From Pectinophora gossypiella (lineage: Eukaryota; Arthropoda; Insecta; Lepidoptera; Gelechiidae), in assembly GCF_024362695.1 (NCBI RefSeq), contig NW_026063273.1:1-64000 (forward strand): a stretch of 64,000 nt of DNA. Direction: 5' to 3'. A model generated the notes under the pieces. It searched no databases and was not told where the DNA came from. It worked only from the letters and a program-made list of their open reading frames with translations. Of this stretch, positions 1 through 8,357 are shown one piece after another. The translations under genes and the position numbers were made by a program. Position 1 is the stretch's first letter. Each line of letters opens with the position of its first letter.

Positions 1-430
1 ACGACTCGCGCCAATCTGGATAGAATTTCTGATATTTTCGTATGGCACTTTGTGAGTCTCAATTATATTATCACTTTATGTCATAATTCTAGAGTTCGTT
101 GAGCCAATCTGGTATTAAATGACAGGACCGAAGCTGTTCTTGAATTCAATGACGACTCGCGCCAATCTGGATAGAATTTCTGATATTTTCGTATGGCACT
201 TTGTGAGTCTCAATTATATTATCACTTTATGTCATAATTCTAGAGATCGTTGAGCCAATCTGGTATTAAATGACAGGACCGAAGCTGTTCTTGAATTCAA
301 TGACGACTCGCGCCAATCTGGATAGAATTTCTGATATTTTCGTATGGTACTTTGTGAGTCTCAAATTATATTATCACTTTATGTCATAATTCTGGAGATC
401 GTTGAGCCAATCTGGTATTGGATGACAGGA
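1..430. repeat. 151-bp tandem repeat, about 2.9 units
   Basis: Units start at 1, 152 and 303, each opening with acgactcgcgccaatctgg, and are nearly identical. The third unit diverges after about 420. The array runs off the left edge, so its true length is unknown. Each unit contains gccaatctgg twice, which suggests an older internal duplication. No open frame is shared by the units. It could be a satellite fragment or the tandem section of a larger transposon. Confidence 0.9.
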
Positions 431-641
431 CAGCAAATTGTATAGAGACATGAAGCAATCTGCTAATGAATTTGACTTACAGGAAAAAACTTGATTCGAA
501 CACGGACAGACCAAAATAATTTTCTAAGTGATATTATACTTGTGATATTAAATACAGTGATATGAAATCCCATGATGACTCGAGCTATACTGGTGAGTGT
601 TGTAGTTGTTAACCGATTGATCGTAATATTAAGAACCATCG

Positions 642-851
642 ATGTTATTGGGTATTTCTAGACCATCGAAGTGAAGGGATTCGCGAAAATGTTCTTGGGC
701 ATTCTAGACCATCGAAGTGAAGGGATCCGCGAGAGCGCGCGCGATAGCGCGTTGGCGCTCGAGCGATCCGACTGAACGAAGATGGTCTAGAATGCCCAAG
801 AACATTTTCGCGAATCCCTTCACTTCGATGGTCTAGAATGCCCAATAACAT
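642..851. repeat. fold-back (hairpin) element with about 71-bp arms
   Basis: Positions 642-713 and 781-851 are inverted copies differing by one substitution and one inserted base. Each arm contains gggcattctagaccatcg twice at about 46-bp spacing. The 67-bp loop is GC-rich (gagagcgcgcgcgatagcgc). No clear target duplication was found. It lies 5 bp from the 40-bp inverted repeat that starts at 857, so it may be part of the same larger structure. The open frame across it is a palindrome artefact. Confidence 0.85.
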
Positions 852-975
852 ACTACTTTCCCGCTTCCTGAACGCAGCTGTCAACTAATGTCATTATGTT
901 TAAAGCATGTTTCATGGACAACTCCATCACCTGTGGAAGCTTTAGGGCGGGATATTAAAATTGAAGGGAGGGAGT

Positions 976-1071
976 CCTCTCGAACAAGGAGCTTCGTATA
1001 ATTGAGATAGAACTTCACTTACAGGTAAGTTCGTTTAATCTCATAATTATACTCGCTCCTTGTTCGAGAGG
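976..1071. repeat. hairpin with 17-bp perfect outer arms
   Basis: cctctcgaacaaggagc at 976-992 is the reverse complement of 1055-1071, and pairing continues imperfectly inward. The loop contains acttacaggtaagt, which includes a perfect consensus 5' splice site (CAG/GTAAGT). No exon could be built around it, so it may be coincidental. Confidence 0.8.
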
Positions 1072-1086
1072 TTTTAAACAGTGTAG

Positions 1087-3180
1087 ATGTTCAAAGTTTA
1101 GTTGGGAATGAAACATTTAAATTGAAACGAGTACCAATAATATGATTATTCATTAATTAATAAAGTACATTGTTATCACGAAAGCTAATTAAGCTGCCCA
1201 TGACTTTAATCCCAATAAAGGCAGTGAGAGGCACAGCCGTCGCCTGATAAACTCAGCGCGGCGTTCCACCAAACGTTTTGATATTATCATGTAAAAAACA
1301 ATAAGAATAATAACTGTTCGCTAAACAAGTTTCACCAGTTCTCAAGAATGGAATCGATATTATATATGTTATATAATATATGGTTATACTATACTGTACT
1401 AGAATAGATACATAGTTCTAAATAATTAAGTTGAAGTTGAGCAAGTACATTAAATACCTATTTCACATTACTATCAATTTCACAACAAAAGAACTACACA
1501 AGAACAAATTTCTGAATGAGCTCAACATCAAGATTGGCTATAAGAGCCTCACAGGGACCTCACCATAGAGCACATTTCCGAAGCTCTTGAACAACAACGA
1601 TAGTTATAGTCGAAAGGACTGTGAGACTTCATCATATAGTATAACACTCATTTTTCATTGGCATACCAAGGGCTACAATAATTATCAAAGTTACACATTA
1701 TTTGTTTACATACATAAAAGAAGAAGAAATACATAAAGAAGAACGGGTAATGACGAGGGCACCCAGACAGAAGATTGATTGTAACATCCTGTGCTAAGTT
1801 GGCAATTGTTGTCGACATTGAGTAGTTAAATGAATCCTAAGACAACATGTCAAATTGATTAGAGAAAATACAAATATAAGTGCAAGTAAGAATTTCGATA
1901 CATTTATTCAAATGACCTTTTTCATTAAAATATTCAGAACCACTGAACTAAACTTTCCTCTTTATTATAAGATATTGTTAAATGAGGCTGAAAGTATAAA
2001 GAGGGGAAGTGCATTTACATTATGTACTTGTGTGATAATTATCTTCGTAATAATTAAGATTTTGTTTTTATTAAAATAGATTACCTGAGCCCAAGTTATT
2101 GTGTATTACCTAATATCGACCATATGGGCTTGGTAATAATATTTAGTATATTTTTTTATGTGGTAATAATAAATATAACTTGTTGTGGATTTTTTTCCTA
2201 TTCCTCTATGCAACCTTTCACCCACCAATCAGATGATAGAACAACGTGCACACAACACATTAACACACGTAACATTGTTTACGCAGCTATCTCTTTAGTG
2301 TAATAATTATTGAATTTGTTTTTAGGACAGTAATAGTGACGTCCTATTATTTACTGGAAAAAATAAATAAATGAATAAAACATATTTTACCCTTAGGTGT
2401 GCAGTTACATATAAGGATAACATTAATTTATTAATTATCGGTCGTGTAGGTATATTATCATCGTTCGTAAAAATCATCCTTTCCTTTAACCTAACTTAAC
2501 ATGATCCTGTTGTTTGCACAGGGATTCACTTCTTGTACCCATCCTGAAGATTTAATATGTCAGGTTATTTAGTGAAGGGACCTGCCTGATTTACGTTACA
2601 ACACTAACCGAAAAATAAGATAAACATATATTTATCATGAAAAATATTACCTATTGTTACTTCTCCACTGCAGTTTGGTTCCGATTGATTAAGTGGAGGG
2701 ACATTATTGTTGTAATTTTTATATTAATTGTAAACTGTGTTTTGGGCTGATCAGCAACAACATAATAAATCTACAACAACATAATTTAGAGAAAACGCTA
2801 ATGGTGATGTAAGTTATATGTTACTAATGAACTATTTTTCCTTCCTTTTCACCTATGAGTTAATAATAAAAAGGGCAACTATTCTATCTAACCGAACTAG
2901 GTATCAATATTTTACAATTTCGAATGTAATACTTGAAGGAAATTTTCATTGAAGTTATAATATTATCAGGTAGGTACCCCAATTTATACTGAGATTAGTA
3001 TTGTTATTCCTGATTAACAAAGACAGGATTTGAATCCCATGTCTTAATGATAATGCTAAAACTTTTAGTGATTGACATTCGTAATTAATTTTACCAGAAT
3101 TTTGAAAAATATATTTGCTTGTGCAAATTTTCCCATTATAACTTTATAGGGAATTCTTCCTCCTCATGGGGTACTATTCT
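1087..3180. other. AT-rich stretch, no gene seen
   Basis: All short frames here (for example 1855-2079) are AT-driven, without domains or conserved motifs. No tRNA, repeat array or transposon protein was recognised. Function unknown. Confidence 0.6.
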
Positions 3181-3184
3181 TAAA

Positions 3185-3480
3185 CGGCCTTGCTGCCTGG
3201 GCCACTGTTGATACTAATGGCTGTGAGACTGCTAATACATCTGGTTGTAGCTCTGCTACTACTGCTGGCTGTAGGGCTGCTGGTACTGCTGGTTATAGCA
3301 CTGCTGATCATGACTGGTTGCATCACTGCTTTTATTGCTGGCTGTGGGGCGGCCTGCTGATACTGTTCCTTGTGGGCTTTCTGTTCATGCTGTTGGCTGT
3401 GGGGCTGCCTGCTGATACTGTTGTCTCTGTTCCACAGATCCTGTTGCTATCTCGTTTACTCACTCTTCGGGCAATGTTAT
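3185..3480 (-). repeat. degenerate CTG-rich repeat, Gln-rich if read on minus strand
   Basis: The plus strand repeats variants of actgctggctgtagggctgc. On the minus strand this reads as blocks such as QQYQQ and PQPTA separated by stops. It could be a decayed low-complexity coding exon or an expanded CTG/CAG-type repeat. The frames are broken by several stops, so nothing functional is claimed. The plus-strand 68-residue frame here is Leu-rich only because of CTG codons. Confidence 0.55.
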
Positions 3481-3889
3481 TCATTATTATTTATGTGCTA
3501 TTTGAATTTTATGATGTTGGTTGAAAGAATTTAATAGCAGTATTCTCTAACCATGTCTTGTGTACAGTTATCTCTTTTGAAAGTAATCTCTGACATTACA
3601 TACTTTGATTTCTAGCACAGTTGAGGTTGATTAATAGAACAGAGGCTTTTAGGTTTTGAATTGTCGGTTATTTCTTCAGAATTTGTACTCTCATTATTTT
3701 ATAATAATCAATTTGACATAATAGTCTATTGTTTCTCAGCATTAGTCTAATCTTGAGTTTCAACATGGGTAGGTAAGCCCCGACAATTCAATGGTTTATC
3801 TTCGATTCCTCAAGTGACAAACCAAACATGGAAATAAAAGTATAAAAAATAGTTGGTCTATGTTCTAGCTATCTACTAGCGTTTAGCAA

Positions 3890-4940
3890 AAGGCGATACT
3901 TGTAGTGGTAGCTTTATGTTATTTGAGTTGATACCATCAAGTCCATTGTCTATCCTCTAAGTGATAGCTCTAGGTATGGAAATGAGAAATAGGTATATAG
4001 CGCTTGCTAATGCCGACCATAATCGTGGTAGCTCTTATATTAATAGGGTTCATACCATAAAGTCCATTGTCTATCCTCTAAGTGATAGCTCTAAGTATGG
4101 AAATGAGAAATAGGTATATAGCGCTTGCCAATGCCGACCATAATCGTGGTAGCTCTTATGTTAATATGGTTCATACCATCAAGTCCATTGTCTATCCTCT
4201 AAGTGATAGCTCTAAGTATGGAAATGAGAAATAGGTATGTTAGCGCTTGTCAATGGCGACTTTCTTAGTGGTAGCTCTTACATTCATTGTGTTGATACCT
4301 TCAAGTCCATTGTCTATCCTCTAAGTGATAGCTCTAGGCATGGAAATGATAAATAGGTATATTAGCGCTTGGCAATGGCGACCTTCCTGGTGGTAGATCT
4401 TTTGTTAATTAGGTTGATACCATCAAGTCCATTGTCTATCCTCTAAGTGATAGCTCTAAGTATGGAAATGAGAAATAGGTATGTTAGCGCTTGTCAGTGG
4501 CGACCTTCCTAGTGGTAGCTCTTATGTTCATTGCATTGATACCTTCAAGTCTATTGTCTATCCTCTAAGTGATAGCTCTAGGTATGGAAATGAGAAATAG
4601 ATATGTTAGCGCTTGTCAATGGCGACTTTCTTAGTGGTAGCTCTTACATTCATTGCATTGATACCTTCAAGTCTATTGTCTATCCTCTAAGTGATAGCTC
4701 TAGGTATGGAAATGACAAATAGGTATATTATCGCTTATCAATGGCGACCTTCCTAATGGTAGCTCTTATGTGCATTGTGCCTTTAAGTCCATTGTCTATC
4801 CTCTAAGTGATAGCTCTAGGTATGGAAATGTAAAATAGGTATATTAGCGCTTAGCAATGGTCTTAGTGGTTGATTTTTATGTTAATAGGGTTGATACATC
4901 AAGTCCATTGTCTATCCTCTATTGTGATAGCTCTAAAGGG
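3890..4940. repeat. minisatellite, about 9 units of about 120 bp
   Basis: The core tctatcctctaagtgatagc recurs at about 119-122 bp spacing: near 3950, 4070, 4190, 4312, 4434, 4555, 4678, 4794 and a variant at 4911. Units also share tatggaaatgagaaatagg and a segment like ttagcgcttgtcaatggcga. Units differ by point changes and small indels, so the array is not recent. No open frame is conserved. Confidence 0.9.
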
Positions 4941-6294
4941 AAACAAATAGTCTGTCTATTCTCTAGTCAGACAGTTCACTACTAGTGCTTAACTAGGTGA
5001 CTCTCCAAGTGGTGTTCTCTTGTTGGTTAGGTTGGTACCAATAATCATCACCCATACGTTGGAAGCTTGAATTATAATAAGATTAGAGTAATTTGGAAGA
5101 AATTGCTTACTATAATAAGGCTATCTTTTGCCTGTACTCTCTTAACACTCTTTCTGTTTTTATTGTTAGGGTATATTATCATCATCTTATATTGTAAGTA
5201 TCATTCGGAGAAGATAACATTATTAACACCACTTAACAGAGACTGTGAGAAGGGATTATGTACTGTTATAATATATACATATAATATCATTTTTAAGTAT
5301 GGTTATCTTGTAGTAAACCAATTATAATCCTCTAAATGTTTTAAGTGTTATCTTGAATAAGTTATGTATCTTGTCTACCAATGGTGTAGATGACCTCTGT
5401 GATATTGAGTACTACTGTGTCATAGGTACTTCTTGATGAACAGGGTAAACATGAAGTGCTTCTGTCATCTAATTATCTGAACTTGTCAAATTATTTCCGA
5501 GTTAATTATTTACTTTTCTATGCCATTCTGCGGTTATATTTCACTGGTTCTCTTTGTTTTATAATAAAACTGCTCATTTCATTCGCTGATAGTAAGTTAT
5601 CAACCGCAACATAAGCCAAGAACACAATTACAAAAAGAAACAAAATTTTTTTTTTTTTTTTTGACAAATGAAAATAAAAACGCGGCAATCAGGGACTGAA
5701 GACAAGGCTTAGGCCTATTTTGATCGTGATTTTCGAATATTAAATCACTAAAGTCAAGACTGTATAGTCCTGAGATCTTTGCCTGCCTTATATAAGGCGA
5801 ATTTAAACAACATCAACATCGGAATAAAGTATAACTTTTAAATCACTGTTATAACACGAACACGATACAATTTTAATATTATTATTATTTCTGTTAATAA
5901 AACTAGTTACTTTTATTAGTAATAAGTACCAACTTAAGTTACTTCTTCGAATGTTAGGATTATAAAATTATAACCTCAAAAAAAAGTAATTTGTTTTCGA
6001 CAATAAAAGGAATTAAATTGAATTGATCATAATTATATCTTCTCTTGTTTTAGTAGATGGATAATGTTAAGACTTACCAGTATAATCCACGTTTTGTTTT
6101 ATCAAAAAGAACTTACGCTCGTCGTCATCCACATTTTTTCTTTGGTACTGTTTCTAGCTTTTTTAGAGAAAAAAGCACTTGATTATGTAAGTAACAGATT
6201 TTTCGCACTATATCAATCATGTTTTTGTATTAAATATTAGTTTTCAATTAGTTTATTTACGGAGGCGAAGTGACGCGCCGGTGCACAAAAACCG
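4941..6294. other. AT-rich stretch, no gene seen
   Basis: It contains a poly-T run near 5647-5662 and otherwise unremarkable AT-rich sequence. An 86-residue frame at 5067-5327 has hydrophobic stretches but no family signature and no flanking support, so it is not called as a gene. Confidence 0.6.
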
Positions 6295-6404
6295 TAATGA
6301 CATTAGTTGACAGCTGCGTTCAGGAAGCGGGAAACTAACTTTTTTTTTTTAGCTTTGGATATGAGCTTTGAAAATTGTGACGATGCTGGAGCATAAGACG
6401 TAGA

Positions 6405-6446
6405 CTACACTGTTTAAAACCTCTCGAACAAGGAGCGAGTATAATT
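6405..6446. repeat. second inverted-repeat arm, partner of 1045-1086
   Basis: The 42 bp from ctacactgtttaaaacctct onward are an exact reverse complement of 1045-1086. The arm lies outside the 40-bp repeat at 6295-6334, whereas its partner lies inside the left 40-bp repeat, so the two inverted pairs cross rather than nest. Confidence 0.9.
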
Positions 6447-6855
6447 GCAATGCAAAGCGTGCGAGCAAGTGCCTGGTAGGTAGGTATTCCCTAGAACGGT
6501 TCACACAGCTTATGCGCGTACATTGACCCCAAGCCACGTCACGCCCAACGGCCACTTTGCATGCGAATATCGTTAATTATGTGGTTTTTACGGCTGAATA
6601 TGCATTGGAACTGATATAATAGTGAACAAATAAGAATGTTATGTGAAGAAATGCCACTATTAATCACTCAATTAGGCTAGAAAAGGATATTTTTGAAAAT
6701 AGAATTCGGTAGGTATTATATTTACCTATTATTATATTATTGGGATTAGAAACGACTTTTTGAAAGGAATGTGGTAGGAATATTGGGAAAGATTGGAACG
6801 AACTCACGGTTTTAGCCAAATGTCCTCCTTCCTTGGTTGTATAGGTGCGTCGAAT
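6447..6855. other. no feature recognised
   Basis: Mixed sequence with no long frame, repeat or transposon signature that I can support. Confidence 0.5.
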
Positions 6856-6859
6856 TTAC

Positions 6860-7127
6860 AAATCTCTCGCAGTAGGTAATCACGTAGGCTAGGCAAAATC
6901 TTGAAGCAGACTCGCAGGTTGTCGATTACTCGTAGACTGACGTGTAGATTTCGACTACTGGTTGTTAATAACGCCTTTTGTTAGCGGCGCGATCGTTTTT
7001 GTGACTTCTGTTAAGACGGCGAAATTGCAGATCTCTCGATGTAATCACGTAGGTTGGGCAGAATCTCGAAGTGGACTCGCAGGTTGTAGATTACTCGCAG
7101 ACTGAAGCGAAGATTTCGACCGCTGAT
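6860..7127. repeat. diverged direct duplication, about 168-bp period
   Basis: Positions about 6862-6960 and 7031-7127 share aligned blocks: atctctcg, taatcacgtagg, gactcgcaggttgt, gattactcg and gatttcgac. They differ at many positions. They lie upstream of the truncated Jockey copy and do not resemble its coding region. They could be promoter-like repeats of a LINE 5' UTR or host sequence. Confidence 0.6.
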
Positions 7128-7500
7128 AGCTGCCTTTTTTCGCGTCGCGTCGACCGTTGTACGACGCAACTCGATGTTGAATTGAAAGATGGCGATGCGC
7201 GAGCGCGTAGTAGATATTAATTTGTAAAATTTTAGATTTTAAGACGGTGAAAGGACCAATTTGTTGGGATCCTTGATAGCAGTAAATAAAACTAGCGGAC
7301 TGTAACTATATCGCTGTCTATTAGTTCCAAAATATTACAATATATTTAGAAAAATACAAATCGAACGCGAGCGCAAGCGAGGCGCAGAGAGAAGTGGATT
7401 TCTTTTTTTTTTTTATTAGTGTTGCCAACGAGCGGGTCGGCGAGCGACGAATGAACGGCGATCGGTGGCCACCCCGCGACCCCTCTAGTGAGGTGCGTAG

Positions 7501-8337
7501 ACAGAGGCTGAATTGCGCCAACTGGGGTACACCCCCGAGTTCGTGCGCGCCATCCAGGCGCGTTTCGGACGACCGGGGTGTATTTACTACGCCCAGCTCG
7601 AGCGCAACGCTGCCACCATCCCAGGCATATACGGAGTGACGGAGCTCCTCAACATGCCTGGGGTGAAGATAGAGGCCTGGCGGGGCAAGAAAGGACCGGC
7701 GCAATGTCACCGGTGCCAACTGTTCCGCCACTCCTCGCACAAATGCCACCGCAAGCTCGCGTGTGTGCGGTGCGGGGAGGAGCATCCGGCCAAAGAGTGC
7801 CCACGACCGCGTGAACAGCCGGCGACATGCGCCAACTGCGGGGGGCCACATCCGGCCAACCATGTGGCCTGCCCGGTCTTCTTGCGCGAGGCGCGCAATA
7901 AGAAGGCCGGAACCGCAGCCCGCACCTCCTCAGGGCCGACGGCCAAGAAAGTCTTGGTCGCGCCCACGGGGGAAAAGAACGCCCAAGGGTCGCTCATGGC
8001 GGCGGCCAATGGCCCAAAGAGCGGCCCTGCGAAGAGGCGCAGAGGAGGGCGCGGGAGACGAGGCAAAGGTCCTTCCTTGCCCCAATTCCCGCCGCGACAG
8101 CAGCCAAAGGAGCCGGCGGTATCAACGTCTGCTCCTCCCAAAACCCCCGCCGTCCGGCCCCCCGCCCCAAGCCAGGGGAAGGGGAAGTCGGCCAGCACCG
8201 GCGCCCCAGCTACTGCCAAGAGGGCAGTGCTGTTGGTCGCCATGGGGGTCTTCCAGGACGTCCTGAAGGCCCTGGAGCAGGATCTCGATCCTGTTCCAGT
8301 GCTTTTGGACGGGATGAATAGACTCTTAACTGCGTAA
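7501..8337 (+). pseudogene. Jky-1 ORF1 (Gag-like), C-terminal part, 5' truncated
   Basis: This is the 3' part of the first open frame of a Jockey-clade LINE, which encodes a nucleic-acid-binding protein that coats the element RNA. The frame opens after a TAG at 7498-7500 and has no ATG, which fits 5' truncation or an upstream frameshift. It ends with TAA at 8335-8337. Three CCHC-type zinc knuckles follow one another at about 7704-7870 (CHRCQLFRHSSHKC, CVRCGEEHPAKEC and CANCGGPHPANHVAC). Before them sits the LLNMPGVKIEAW region typical of this protein family. After them comes a Pro/Ala/Lys-rich tail. ORF2 starts 5 nt after the stop, and both codons lie in a hairpin. Confidence 0.88.
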
Positions 8338-8357
8338 CATTCACGCAGTTAAGAGTC
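8321..8357 (+). promoter_or_regulatory. ORF1/ORF2 junction hairpin of Jky-1
   Basis: The 15-bp arm gactcttaactgcgt (8321-8335) pairs perfectly with 8343-8357 across a 7-nt loop (aacattc). The ORF1 stop begins in the last base of the left arm, and the ORF2 start position (ACG here) is the first codon of the right arm. A diverged copy keeps the same structure with different bases (48112-48140). A role in translation coupling between the ORFs is inferred, by analogy with stop/restart translation known for some insect LINEs. Confidence 0.7.

Larger units (their letters stand above)
857..6334. mobile_element. 5.5 kb gene-free block between perfect 40-bp inverted repeats
   Basis: Positions 857-896 (starting tttcccgcttcctgaacgc) and 6295-6334 are exact reverse complements over 40 bp, with matching ending sharply at both edges. 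The interior is AT-rich and has no open frame with recognisable homology. It holds a hairpin at 976-1071, a CTG-rich degenerate repeat near 3.3 kb and a 120-bp minisatellite near 4.4 kb. No convincing target duplication was seen. A large non-autonomous DNA transposon is the simplest reading, but a crossing second inverted-repeat pair (1045-1086 with 6405-6446) complicates it. Confidence 0.5.

Noticed and set aside
5067..5327. 86-residue hydrophobic frame
   Set aside because: AT-rich chance frame without support from neighbours, repeats or motifs.
7707..8243. Long minus frames opposite Jky-1 ORF1
   Set aside because: Shadow frames of GC-rich coding sequence. The zinc knuckles are on the plus strand.
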